Of a DNA stretch of 54,339 nt, positions 18,057 to 26,349 are shown in pieces. The notes under the pieces were generated by a model. The model saw only the letters and a program-made list of their open reading frames with translations, had not been told where the DNA came from and made no database searches. The DNA is from Peribacillus kribbensis DSM 17871 (lineage in GTDB: Bacteria > Bacillota > Bacilli > Bacillales > DSM-1321). The DNA is taken from assembly GCF_000430765.1 (NCBI RefSeq), contig NZ_AUMQ01000039.1, positions 1 to 54,339 on the forward strand, given 5' to 3'. Each line of letters opens with the position of its first letter. Within the stretch, counting starts at the first letter, position 1. The translations under genes were made by a program, and so were the position numbers.

Positions 18057-18871
18057 AATACACAAAAGAAGAAGCCTTGATCCACAAAGAGTATCATTCG
18101 GCTCTCTGTGAGCTCTTGTTTCAGCTGGCAGATGATGATTTTATACTGGCTTACCGTGGTTCCGAGTGGCTTGGACTGGCACCGCATATAGAGGAAGACG
18201 TTGCGTTCTCTTCCATCAGCCAGGATATGATGGGCCACGCGGTCATCTTTTATGGGATGCTCGAAGACCTTGGGATTGGAAAGGCGAATGACCTTGCTCA
18301 TGACCGTCCTGCTGAAGAAAGAAAAAATGCCATTCTTCTTGAGAGGGTGAACGGACCGGGGACGTATCTTCATGAACCGCATTACGATTGGGCATTTGCT
18401 GTAGTACGCAGCTACTTTTATACCGGCATAAAAAAAATAAAAATAGCATCCCTGAAGAATTCTTCCTATATTCCGCTGTCGCAGGCAGCAGTCAAGATTG
18501 AGATGGAGCTTTATTATCATCTGCTCCACTGGAAAACCTGGTTTACACAGCTTTTGGGGGCAGGAGGAGAAGCAAAAAAGAGGATCGAGGATGCCATGGC
18601 AGCAGTCTTTCCGGACCTTGATGGAGTTTTCTCTTTTGGAGCTGCCCGGACGATGTTTATAAGACTTGCTCTGATCACTTCAGAGGAAGAGATAAGACAA
18701 GAGTGGATTCAGATGATGAGACCCATCTTTGAGAGTCTTGGAATCAACATGCCGAATTCTTTTGGATTAGAGTCCGGCAATGGAAGGGACGGCGTTCACA
18801 CGGAAGACCTTGAGGCTGCCCTGAAGACATTGACGGAAGTCTATCGGATCGATCAAACAGCAAGCTGGTGA
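18053..18871 (+). CDS. paaC: phenylacetyl-CoA epoxidase subunit PaaC
   Basis: Ferritin-like non-catalytic partner of PaaA, 272 residues. SQDMMGHAVIFYG and YYHLLHWKTW keep the helical bundle pattern, but the iron ligand set is incomplete as in other PaaC. GTG start overlaps the paaB stop (GTGA) with GGAGGGGAG about eight bases upstream, so translation is coupled. Confidence 0.93.
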   Translation: MKYTKEEALIHKEYHSALCELLFQLADDDFILAYRGSEWLGLAPHIEEDVAFSSISQDMMGHAVIFYGMLEDLGIGKANDLAHDRPAEERKNAILLERVNGPGTYLHEPHYDWAFAVVRSYFYTGIKKIKIASLKNSSYIPLSQAAVKIEMELYYHLLHWKTWFTQLLGAGGEAKKRIEDAMAAVFPDLDGVFSFGAARTMFIRLALITSEEEIRQEWIQMMRPIFESLGINMPNSFGLESGNGRDGVHTEDLEAALKTLTEVYRIDQTASW

Positions 18872-18884
18872 AGGGCGGATGGAA

Positions 18885-19364
18885 ATGAATCTGAAAGAAA
18901 AGATATTCGACGCACTTCACAAAGTGAAGGATCCGGAGATTAACACAGTCTCCATCCTGGAGCTTGGGATGCTTGAGGAAATAGAAATCTCTGAGGAAGC
19001 AGTTTCTATTAAACTCCTTCCCACCTTCATGGGCTGCCCTGCACTAGAAGTCATAGAAAGAAATGTGGCAGAGGCCGTTTTGGGGACAGCCGGGACCAGG
19101 CGGGTGGAAGTGAAGTTTATCCATCATCCCCCCTGGACCTCTGACAGGATCACAGAAAACGGCCGGCAGCGTTTAAAGGAATTCGGCATTTCCCCGCCGC
19201 CTAATCATATCAGTGAAACAGGAGAATGGGAGGCAGAATGTCCCTTTTGCGGATCCATTTATACGACGATGGAGAACCTTTTCGGCCCTGCCGCCTGCCG
19301 CAGCATCTTATACTGCAGGTCCTGCCGGAATCCCTTTGAGGCGTTGAAACCATATCCACGATGA
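18885..19364 (+). CDS. paaD: PaaD, MIP18-family FeS maturation protein
   Basis: Accessory protein of the epoxidase (called PaaD or, in older naming, PaaJ), thought to help metal assembly. The N-terminal MIP18/DUF59 domain has KDPEINTVSILELGM, and the C-terminal zinc-ribbon has CPFCGS and CRSC. The ATG at 18885 is six bases from GGCGG; an ATG at 18879 touches it. Length 159 residues is normal. Confidence 0.92.
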   Translation: MNLKEKIFDALHKVKDPEINTVSILELGMLEEIEISEEAVSIKLLPTFMGCPALEVIERNVAEAVLGTAGTRRVEVKFIHHPPWTSDRITENGRQRLKEFGISPPPNHISETGEWEAECPFCGSIYTTMENLFGPAACRSILYCRSCRNPFEALKPYPR

Positions 19365-19435
19365 TGTAATCGATGGAAAGCCGGCACAGCCGCTGGCTTT
19401 ACATACAATCTTATTTTAAAAAAGGAGGCAGTATC

Positions 19436-19747
19436 ATGGTGAAATTGATTGCGCTTTATAAGCATCCGCAAAACAAAGAGGAATTTGATCAGCATTATTT
19501 TGAAACACATGCACCGATGACGTCAAAGATTCCCGGTCTGCGCAAAATGGTGGTTACCCGGATAACAGGAAGTCCAATGGGAGGCGAAGGGAAATATTAC
19601 TTGATGTGTGAAATGTATTATGACAGCCATGATGCCTTAAAGGCAGCCATGAAATCGGATGAAGGCCGTGCTTCCGGAAAGGATGCCATGAGTTTTGCGG
19701 GAGACCTGATCACCATGATGATTGGTGAAGAGCTGAATCAGGAATAG
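19436..19747 (+). CDS. EthD-like family protein in paa operon
   Basis: Small 103-residue dimeric alpha-beta barrel protein of the EthD family. The pattern ALYKHPQNKEEFDQHYFETH near the start is diagnostic. EthD relatives support oxygenase systems or bind hydrophobic intermediates; the role here is not established. A strong AAGGAGG supports the ATG at 19436. It sits between the epoxidase genes and the beta-oxidation genes in the same direction, so a link to ring-epoxide handling is likely. Confidence 0.8.
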   Translation: MVKLIALYKHPQNKEEFDQHYFETHAPMTSKIPGLRKMVVTRITGSPMGGEGKYYLMCEMYYDSHDALKAAMKSDEGRASGKDAMSFAGDLITMMIGEELNQE

Positions 19748-19864
19748 TTTTCTTAAGGCAGACTTTTCGAAAAACAGAGGCAGACGATGTCCGCTTGAAA
19801 TAGAAGGGATGGAATGGCCGATCCTGCGGTGCCGGCTGCTGAAGCATTCCATCAAGTAAAATCA

Positions 19865-19885
19865 GGCGGGGCAGACAGGCCCGCC
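19865..19885 (+). repeat. hairpin in the EthD-paaG gap
   Basis: GGCGGG pairs with CCCGCC around nine bases, without a T-run. The gap 19748-19989 has no gene; the hairpin may tune downstream expression. Confidence 0.45.
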
Positions 19886-19989
19886 CTTACAGCTCTTTGA
19901 ACAGCGGATACTGATTTCTGGAAACATCCGAGAGAGGAAGAAGCAGGTATACAGGGGCATGCCAATCTAGATTAAGGGGGGGACATAAC

Positions 19990-20763
19990 TTGTTTGAAAC
20001 GGTAATCTATGAAGTGCGCCAGGGATCAGCCCATATTACAATGAACCGTCCGGAAAAACTGAATGCCTTCAATGAACAATTAAACAGGGAGCTCACGGAT
20101 GCATTGCGGATGGCTTCAGGGGATAAAGCGGTGAGGACGGTTGTAATAACAGGAGCAGGAAGGGCTTTCTGCTCGGGAGAGGATCTTGAGGGAATTGGGG
20201 AGAAGATAGACCATGGCGATGTATTGCGCAGGCGCTATAATCCTATGCTTCTTGAATTGGACCGCTGTGAGAAACCAGTACTGGGTGCCATTAATGGAAC
20301 AGCAGCCGGAGCCGGGATGAGTCTGGCACTCGCCTGTGATTTCCGTATAGCATCAGAAAAGGCAAGCTTTTTCGAGGCGTTCATTCATGTCGGCCTCATC
20401 CCGGATGCCGGAAATTTATATCATCTGCCCCGCATCCTCGGCCACGCTAAGGCAATGGAACTCGCAGTGCTCGGTGAAAAGGTCACTGCTTCTCAAGCGA
20501 AAGAACTCGGCCTCGTTACAGAAGTATACCCGGCAGAAAACTGGCAGCAAAAAGTGGATCTATTTGCAGGGAGGCTCGCTGCCCTGCCTACCAAGGCAGC
20601 CGGCATCATAAAAAAAAATCTGAAAGCAAGCTGGCATTCCAGCTTCGAAGAGTTTCTGGAGCTCGATGCAAAGGGACAGCGCTTGGCGGGCCTGACAGCG
20701 GACCACAAGGAAGGTGTCCAGGCATTTTTTGAAAAAAGAAAACCTCTGTTTATAGGGGAATGA
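19990..20763 (+). CDS. paaG: PaaG-type enoyl-CoA hydratase/isomerase
   Basis: Crotonase-fold enzyme, 257 residues, expected to isomerise ring-1,2-epoxyphenylacetyl-CoA to the oxepin. The oxyanion-hole glycines are in AFCSGEDLEGIG and NGTAAGAGMSLALACD, and the catalytic-region aspartate is in GLIPDAGN, as in PaaG rather than general hydratases with a glutamate pair. TTG start with a run of seven G upstream. Confidence 0.9.
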   Translation: MFETVIYEVRQGSAHITMNRPEKLNAFNEQLNRELTDALRMASGDKAVRTVVITGAGRAFCSGEDLEGIGEKIDHGDVLRRRYNPMLLELDRCEKPVLGAINGTAAGAGMSLALACDFRIASEKASFFEAFIHVGLIPDAGNLYHLPRILGHAKAMELAVLGEKVTASQAKELGLVTEVYPAENWQQKVDLFAGRLAALPTKAAGIIKKNLKASWHSSFEEFLELDAKGQRLAGLTADHKEGVQAFFEKRKPLFIGE

Positions 20764-20831
20764 AGGGCGGGCAAGGGGGTACCTTGAACGGTGAATATCA
20801 AATAAAGAAATTAGCTGCCCTATTAAAATTG

Positions 20832-20856
20832 CGAGCACTTCATTTACGGGTGCTCG
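20832..20856 (+). repeat. hairpin between paaG and paaH
   Basis: CGAGCAC pairs with GTGCTCG around an 11-base loop; TCTTTA follows. It could be a weak terminator or processing site that lowers paaH expression relative to paaG. Confidence 0.5.
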
Positions 20857-20885
20857 TCTTTATGTATCGGAAGGAGGAAGGTCTA

Positions 20886-21746
20886 ATGATGAAAGTAGTG
20901 GTCATCGGTTCGGGTGTGATGGGCAGGGGAATCGCCTATACGGCAGCTGCCGGGGGTTTTTCCACGGTCTTGGTGGATGTGGATGAAAAGCAGCTGAAAA
21001 GTGCCGAAAGGGAAATTGGCCTCCTCTTTGAAAAAGCGGCTGCAAGCGGCAGGATGGGCCATGAAGAAAGAGAAGAAGCAGGCAGGAGGCTCGTTTATTC
21101 CCATTTTCTTGTGGAGCACGTGCAGGATGCAGACCTGATCATTGAGGCAGTCCCGGAAGTGATGGAAATCAAAAGATCCATATTCGAAGTGATTGATCAG
21201 CATGCACATCATAACTGCCTTGTTGCGACAAATACCTCAACGATGAGCCCTACAGAAATAGGTTCCTTCACCAAGAGGCCGGATAAAGTGATTGCCATGC
21301 ATTTTTTCAATCCAGTCCACAAAATGAAGCTGGTTGAAATTGTCCGCGGATTGGAAACCAGCGATGAAACAGCCGAAGCGGCCCAGGCGGCTGCTGTCCA
21401 GATGGGAAAGGAAACAGTCATTGTCAAGGAATTCCCGGGTTTTGTCACAAGCAGGATCAGCGCGCTTGTTGGAAATGAAGCCTTTTATATGCTCCAGGAA
21501 GGTATCGGCAGTCCGGCGGAGATTGACCGGGCCATCAAACTGGGTCTCAATTATCCGATGGGCCCCTTCGAGCTGGGTGACCTTGTCGGTCTTGATACAA
21601 GGCTCAATAACCTGAGATATCTCCATGAAAAGCTTGGGGAAAAATACAGGCCGGCCCCGCTCCTGGAGCAGTATGTAAAAGCAGGAAGGCTTGGGAGGAA
21701 AACGGGGCGGGGGGTTTATGACTACAGCCTGTCTGTTAAGAAATAA
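20886..21746 (+). CDS. paaH: 3-hydroxyacyl-CoA dehydrogenase
   Basis: NAD-dependent oxidation of 3-hydroxyadipyl-CoA. The Rossmann motif GSGVMGRGIA opens the protein, followed by the NPVHKMKLVEIV catalytic histidine segment and the C-terminal domain with GLNYPMGPFEL. The 286-residue length is that of single-domain HBD enzymes. AAGGAGGAAGG supports the ATG pair at 20886; upstream in-frame starts lack a ribosome site. Confidence 0.93.
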   Translation: MMKVVVIGSGVMGRGIAYTAAAGGFSTVLVDVDEKQLKSAEREIGLLFEKAAASGRMGHEEREEAGRRLVYSHFLVEHVQDADLIIEAVPEVMEIKRSIFEVIDQHAHHNCLVATNTSTMSPTEIGSFTKRPDKVIAMHFFNPVHKMKLVEIVRGLETSDETAEAAQAAAVQMGKETVIVKEFPGFVTSRISALVGNEAFYMLQEGIGSPAEIDRAIKLGLNYPMGPFELGDLVGLDTRLNNLRYLHEKLGEKYRPAPLLEQYVKAGRLGRKTGRGVYDYSLSVKK

Positions 21747-21766
21747 TTAAAAAAGGGGGAGCACTT

Positions 21767-22972
21767 TTGAGGGAAGCAGTGATCATTGATGCAGTCCGAA
21801 CTCCGATTGGCAGGTATAATGGCAGCCTGAAATCCATCAGGCCTGATGACCTGGGGGCAGTGGTCATTAAGGCTCTGATAGACAGGAATCCCATGGTGCC
21901 GCCGGCAGAGATAGAAGAAGTGGTGCTTGGGAACGCAAATGGGGCAGGGGAGGATAACCGGAATGTGGCCAGGATGTCTGCCCTTCTGGCCGGCCTGCCG
22001 GTAAGTACGGCTGGAACTACGATAAACAGGCTGTGCGGATCGGGGCTCGACGCAGTCAGCTATTGCGCCCGTGCCATCCTTGCGGGAGAAGGGGACATTT
22101 TTATTGCCGGTGGAACCGAAAGCATGACAAGGGCCCCTTTTGTCATGGCCAAACCAGAATCAGAATTCCCGCGGGGAAATATGGAGATGTATGATACCAC
22201 GATCGGATGGCGGTTTATTAACAGCAGGCTCCAGGAAATGTACGGGACCCATTCCATGCCGGAAACAGCAGAGAATGTCACAAAAAAATATGGCATCACG
22301 AGGGAGGCCCAGGATGCATTTGCTGCTGAGAGCCAGGCAAGGGCGGAAGCGGCTGCTGCCTCTGGCCGGTTTAAGGAAGAGATGATTCCAGTATCCGTGA
22401 AGGACCGGAAAGGGAATGAATCGGTTGTGGACCGGGATGAACACCCCCGGCTGGGCACAACTGCCGAAAAGCTTGCCAGACTCAAGCCGCTCTTCAATGA
22501 AGGTACAGTCACCGCCGGAAATGCTTCTGGAGTAAATGACGGCGCGTCCGCCATTCTATTGATGAGCCGTGAAAAGGCCGAACAGCTGGGTGTGAAGCCG
22601 CTGGCGAAATATATTGTCTCAAGCGTGGCGGGTCTCGAGCCTTCCATTATGGGGATGGGGCCGGTTTATGCAGTAAGAAAAGCCATGCAGAGGGCAGGAG
22701 TTACTGTAAGCGATCTTGATTTAATCGAGCTGAATGAAGCTTTTGCAGCCCAGTGCATTGCCTGCATGAATGAGCTGGGTCTCGATTCCTCCAGAGTGAA
22801 TGTCAATGGAGGTGCCATTGCCTTCGGACATCCACTGGGTGCCAGCGGGGCTAGAATCCTTACGACTCTCCTGCATGAAATGAAAAAGAGAAAAGCTAAA
22901 ATCGGGCTTGCCGCAATGTGTGTAGGAGTTGGGCAGGGAATCGCTGCGATTATCGAAAACTTATCAAACTAA
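21767..22972 (+). CDS. paaJ: thiolase, 3-oxoadipyl-CoA type
   Basis: Cleaves 3-oxoadipyl-CoA to succinyl-CoA and acetyl-CoA, the last Paa step. The nucleophilic cysteine is in [11 protein letters not shown], and the base cysteine and histidine are in [14 protein letters not shown] and CVGVGQG. Length is 401 residues. TTG start with AAAGGGGGAG upstream. Last gene of the forward biosynthetic block before paaX. A broader acetyl-CoA C-acyltransferase specificity is possible. Confidence 0.92.
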   Translation: MREAVIIDAVRTPIGRYNGSLKSIRPDDLGAVVIKALIDRNPMVPPAEIEEVVLGNANGAGEDNRNVARMSALLAGLPVSTAGTTINRLCGSGLDAVSYCARAILAGEGDIFIAGGTESMTRAPFVMAKPESEFPRGNMEMYDTTIGWRFINSRLQEMYGTHSMPETAENVTKKYGITREAQDAFAAESQARAEAAAASGRFKEEMIPVSVKDRKGNESVVDRDEHPRLGTTAEKLARLKPLFNEGTVTAGNASGVNDGASAILLMSREKAEQLGVKPLAKYIVSSVAGLEPSIMGMGPVYAVRKAMQRAGVTVSDLDLIELNEAFAAQCIACMNELGLDSSRVNVNGGAIAFGHPLGASGARILTTLLHEMKKRKAKIGLAAMCVGVGQGIAAIIENLSN

Positions 22973-23062
22973 GGCAGCGTATGAATGGAGAACGATCAGT
23001 CCATGAAATCTATGAGTCTATGAGCTGAGAGTTCCAGACGAAAATCCACAGAAAATCCGTTT

Positions 23063-23115
23063 TTGCAATATAGTAACAATACTGATAATATACCTCTATA
23101 ACGGTTTGAAACCGT
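23063..23115 (+). promoter_or_regulatory. paaX promoter with palindromes
   Basis: -35 TTGCAA (23063-23068) and -10 TAATAT (23086-23091) have a 17-base spacer. The spacer contains GTAACAAT (23073-23080), also seen at the paaK promoter. At the expected transcript start lies the perfect 15-bp palindrome ACGGTTT-G-AAACCGT (23101-23115). Both are candidates for PaaX autoregulation. Confidence 0.55.
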
Positions 23116-23138
23116 CCGATAAAAAAGCTGAGGATGAC

Positions 23139-24017
23139 GTGCGATTGAATACAAGATCGATGATTTTTACATTATACGGTGACTATATCTCACATTATGG
23201 AAGCAAGATTTGGATTGGCAGTTTGATTAAGCTGCTGAATGAATTCGGGCACAATGACCAGTCTGTAAGGGCGGCTATTTCCCGGATGAATAAGCAGGAA
23301 TGGGTTCAGGCGGAGAAGATTGGCAACAAAAGCTATTATTCGCTGACGGAGCGGGGTCAAAAGAGAATAGAAGAAGCAGGGAAGCGGATCTTTAAGCTGA
23401 AGCCGGAGCAATGGGACGGCAAATGGAGGATTCTGATGTACAACATACCGGAAGAAATCCGAACAGTAAGAGATGAGCTTCGCAAGGAATTAATCTGGAG
23501 CGGTTTTGGCTCTATGTCCAATAGCTTTTGGATATCGGCTAACAATCTGGAAAAACAGGTCCATGATTTAATTGATAAATATGGCATACAGCCTTATGTG
23601 GACTTTTTTGTGGCCGAATATAAAGGACCCCATGAAAATAAACGGCTGGTTGAAAAAAGCTGGGATCTGGACGACATCAATGCAAGATACCAGGAATTCA
23701 TCAGCCTGTACAGCCAGAAATATATCATCGATAAAAACAAGATTCAAAGAGGAAATATGTTAGATGCTGAATGCTTTGTAGAGCGGACAAAGCTGGTCCA
23801 TGAATACAGGAAATTCTTGTTTGTGGATCCGGGGCTGCCGGAAGAACTGCTCCCGGAAAAATGGCTTGGGGGGCATGCAGCCTCCTTGTTCAGTGAATAC
23901 TACAAAGAACTTGCTGAACCAGCCTCTCGTTTCTTTGAATCAGTTTTTAAAGAAGGCAATGAGTTGGCTGAAAAAGATGGAAACTATTGTTTTTTGGACC
24001 ATCCATATATTCTATGA
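23139..24017 (+). CDS. paaX: PaaX family transcriptional repressor
   Basis: GntR-like winged-helix regulator that, in the known family, is relieved by phenylacetyl-CoA. The N-terminal NTRSMIFTLYGDY and the helix VRAAISRMNKQEW are typical, followed by the PaaX C-terminal domain with EEIRTVRDELRKEL. The start is uncertain: TTG 23106 lies inside a palindrome without a ribosome site, whereas TGAGGA at 23129-23134 precedes GTG 23139 and TTG 23145. I chose 23139. Convergent with the PaaY-like gene. Confidence 0.9.
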   Translation: MRLNTRSMIFTLYGDYISHYGSKIWIGSLIKLLNEFGHNDQSVRAAISRMNKQEWVQAEKIGNKSYYSLTERGQKRIEEAGKRIFKLKPEQWDGKWRILMYNIPEEIRTVRDELRKELIWSGFGSMSNSFWISANNLEKQVHDLIDKYGIQPYVDFFVAEYKGPHENKRLVEKSWDLDDINARYQEFISLYSQKYIIDKNKIQRGNMLDAECFVERTKLVHEYRKFLFVDPGLPEELLPEKWLGGHAASLFSEYYKELAEPASRFFESVFKEGNELAEKDGNYCFLDHPYIL

Positions 24018-24079
24018 GCGGAAGAAGGCTGCTCCTTTTTCACATATAAGGTGTTTTTAATGAGACAGCCTTTCATTGC

Positions 24080-24619
24080 TCAAGGAGCTGGACTATTAGC
24101 CGGGAGCTCTTTTAGTTGTTCCTTATATTCCCTTCCTTTTTGCACATATGTATCAATGGATAGCTGAATGAGCTCAAGGTCCTTTTCTCCGAGTTCCCTT
24201 GCCGGTTTGCCTGGGGAGCCCACAACGAGGGAGCGCGGCGGGATCTTCTTTCCCGGCGGGATCAGCGTATTTGCCCCTATGATGCATTCCTCGCCGATTT
24301 CGGCACCGTCAAGTATGGTTGATCCCATTCCGATAATGCATCTTTTTCGAATGGTACAGCCATGAAGAATGGCATTATGGCCGACTGTCACTTCATCCTC
24401 AATGATTAAAGGCGATCCTTCATATAAATGGCAGGTCACATTATCCTGAATACTGCATCGCTCTCCGATCGAAATAGTATCCTCATCTCCGCGAAGAACG
24501 GCATTAAACCAGACAGAAGAATTCTTTCCGATTTTCACATCCCCTATAATATAGCAGCCAGGCGCCTGAAATACGGATTCATCCACTTCAGGCTTTTTTT
24601 CTAGAAAAGGTATGATCAT
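24080..24619 (-). CDS. paaY: PaaY-like gamma carbonic anhydrase protein
   Basis: Left-handed beta-helix trimer protein, 179 residues, with hexapeptide repeats throughout residues 15-150. The zinc histidines are in VTCHLYEG and VGHNAILHGC. PaaY in Gram-negative clusters is a thioesterase that rescues blocked CoA intermediates; gamma carbonic anhydrase relatives are common outside paa clusters too, so the role comes from context. Reads toward paaX. Confidence 0.75.
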   Translation of the reverse strand: MIIPFLEKKPEVDESVFQAPGCYIIGDVKIGKNSSVWFNAVLRGDEDTISIGERCSIQDNVTCHLYEGSPLIIEDEVTVGHNAILHGCTIRKRCIIGMGSTILDGAEIGEECIIGANTLIPPGKKIPPRSLVVGSPGKPARELGEKDLELIQLSIDTYVQKGREYKEQLKELPANSPAP

Positions 24620-24636
24620 GGGCCTTATCCTTTCTG

Positions 24637-24649
24637 AATTGTCACAATT
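24637..24649. promoter_or_regulatory. 13-bp palindrome between divergent genes
   Basis: AATTGT-C-ACAATT is perfect and lies 18 bases from the PaaY-like start and 43 bases before the nitronate monooxygenase start. GTCACAAT inside it is one base from the GTAACAAT word at the paa promoters. Possible shared operator. Confidence 0.4.
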
Positions 24650-24691
24650 TTAAAACTAGTATAACATTATTTCAACGAAGGGGGAATTTTT

Positions 24692-25639
24692 GTGAATAGG
24701 CTGTGTGAAATCCTTGGAATTAACTATCCCATCATCCAGGGAGGCATGGGGAATATCAGCAGCAGCATCCTTGCAGCAGCTGTGTCGGAAGCAGGGGGGC
24801 TCGGTACCATAGGGGCGGGCACCATGAGCATGGAGGAGGTTGAGGGACTCATTGTCCAGACAAAAGAAAGGACCAAGAAGCCATTCTCGCTGAATATTGC
24901 TTTGACTGTATCATCCTGCGCACCGGAACTCTTAAAGCTCGCGGTCAAATATAATCTGTCTGTTGTGACACTGAGTGCCGGCAATCCTTCCCCTTACATT
25001 CCCTTGCTGAAGGAAGCAGGAATAAAGGTGATTGCCGTGACAGCTTCTGTAAAGCAGGCGAAAAAGGCGGAGGAGGCAGGCGCGGATATATTGGCAGCGG
25101 AGGGATATGAAGCGGCAGGGATCAATTCAAACCTTGAGACAACTACTATGGCACTGATACCCCAAATCACATCGGCGGTGAAGGTTCCTGTTGCGGCGGC
25201 AGGAGGGGTAGCGGATGGCAGGGGGCTTGCCGCTGTTTTGGCATTAGGGGCATGCGGCGCTCAGATGGGTACCAGGTTCATAGCCACAAAGGAAGCTCCC
25301 TTCCATGAATCTTATAAGCAAAGGATTTTAGATGCTTCTGATCACGATACAATGATTGTAGGCAGATCCTTTGGCAGAATCAGAAGGCTGATGGTTTCCC
25401 CATATGCTGAACAACTGATGAGAGCAGAAAATCAGGGAGTCACCCATGAAGAGTTTTCAGATATGACATCAGAAGATCATCATAAGACAGGTGCATTGGA
25501 AGGGAATGTACAAAAAGGGTTTATGAATGGCGGGCAGATATCAGGTTTGATTTCTGACATACCAAGTGTCGCAGAGCTTCTGGATAGAATGATCACAGAA
25601 GCAAGGGAACAGCTTTTGAAGGCTCAGTTTCTGATATAG
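24692..25639 (+). CDS. nitronate monooxygenase / FabK-like flavoenzyme
   Basis: FMN TIM-barrel enzyme of the NPD superfamily, 315 residues. PIIQGGMGNISSS at the N-terminus, AEGYEAAG in the middle and AAAGGVADGRG with GAQMGTRF near the phosphate site are characteristic. Annotated relatives oxidise alkyl nitronates, but many paralogues are enoyl-ACP reductases or of unknown function. Position beside the paa genes suggests a role with CoA or aromatic substrates. GTG start with GAAGGGGGAA upstream. Confidence 0.8.
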   Translation: MNRLCEILGINYPIIQGGMGNISSSILAAAVSEAGGLGTIGAGTMSMEEVEGLIVQTKERTKKPFSLNIALTVSSCAPELLKLAVKYNLSVVTLSAGNPSPYIPLLKEAGIKVIAVTASVKQAKKAEEAGADILAAEGYEAAGINSNLETTTMALIPQITSAVKVPVAAAGGVADGRGLAAVLALGACGAQMGTRFIATKEAPFHESYKQRILDASDHDTMIVGRSFGRIRRLMVSPYAEQLMRAENQGVTHEEFSDMTSEDHHKTGALEGNVQKGFMNGGQISGLISDIPSVAELLDRMITEAREQLLKAQFLI

Positions 25640-25743
25640 AAGGGCATAGAAATTTCCAGACAATTTGTTGACCATACGTTTAACGTGATGTTATGATTAC
25701 GTTGAATAAACGGTATACATATTTTGGTGAGGAGGTTGGTTTG

Positions 25744-26130
25744 TTGCTTCCTGGCTTAACACCCGGTTTGTCACAGTCTATTGAGATAACAGTAACGAAA
25801 GAGATGTTTGCCGAGTTTGATGGAAAGCTTGTCCATCCTGTCTATTCCACCGCTTCCATGGTCTATCATATGGAGTGGGCGTCAAGAAAGATTCTGCTTC
25901 CTCACCTGGAGGGACACGAAGAAGGAATGGGAGGGACAGTGTCAGTCAAGCATCTTCATCCATGCCCTCTTGGGGCTGAGGTGCAGATTACTGCCGTTCT
26001 TTCTGAGGTTCAGGACAATAAGATTATTACCGAAGTCGAGGCAAGGAGCGGGGAAAAGATTTTAGGGATTGGAAGGATCGTTCAGATTGTTCTGCCGAAG
26101 GAAAGGATCCGGCAGCTGCTGTCCCGCTGA
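25744..26130 (+). CDS. FlK-like hotdog thioesterase
   Basis: Single hotdog domain of the fluoroacetyl-CoA thioesterase-like group. VHPVYSTASMVYHMEWASR carries the threonine/serine-glutamate-histidine catalytic pattern (HMEWASR), and MGGTVSVKHL follows. It would hydrolyse an acyl-CoA, perhaps a stalled phenylacetyl-type ester. I start at TTG 25744, eight bases after GGTGAGGAGG, giving 128 residues as usual for the family. An upstream ATG at 25693 would add residues that this family lacks and has no ribosome site. Confidence 0.8.
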   Translation: MLPGLTPGLSQSIEITVTKEMFAEFDGKLVHPVYSTASMVYHMEWASRKILLPHLEGHEEGMGGTVSVKHLHPCPLGAEVQITAVLSEVQDNKIITEVEARSGEKILGIGRIVQIVLPKERIRQLLSR

Positions 26131-26148
26131 AAAATTTTTAAAACTAAA

Positions 26149-26162
26149 TGTAAGCGCTAACA
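26149..26162 (+). promoter_or_regulatory. cre box (CcpA site)
   Basis: TGTAAGCGCTAACA matches the Bacillus cre consensus TGWAARCGYTWNCW at every position. It lies about 200 bases before the 2-oxoacid dehydrogenase operon, within the gene-free stretch 26131-26349. Catabolite repression or activation by CcpA is inferred. Confidence 0.8.
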
Positions 26163-26349
26163 TAATGCAGTGTGCTAAAGAGGGAGAGGGGCGTGTTTGA
26201 GAAAATCATAGAGCATGAGCAGGTGGTATTCTGCAATGATGAATGATCGAAGCAAGAAAAAAACGCAACAGTTTCTTTACTCATATGAAGCGGCCGAATG
26301 GGCGGTAAGAATATAATTCTATGAAAATAGAGGAAACCAGGAGGAGCCG

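Noticed and set aside
25693-25743. N-terminal extension of the thioesterase from ATG 25693
   Set aside because: No ribosome site there, and family members begin at the equivalent of TTG 25744.
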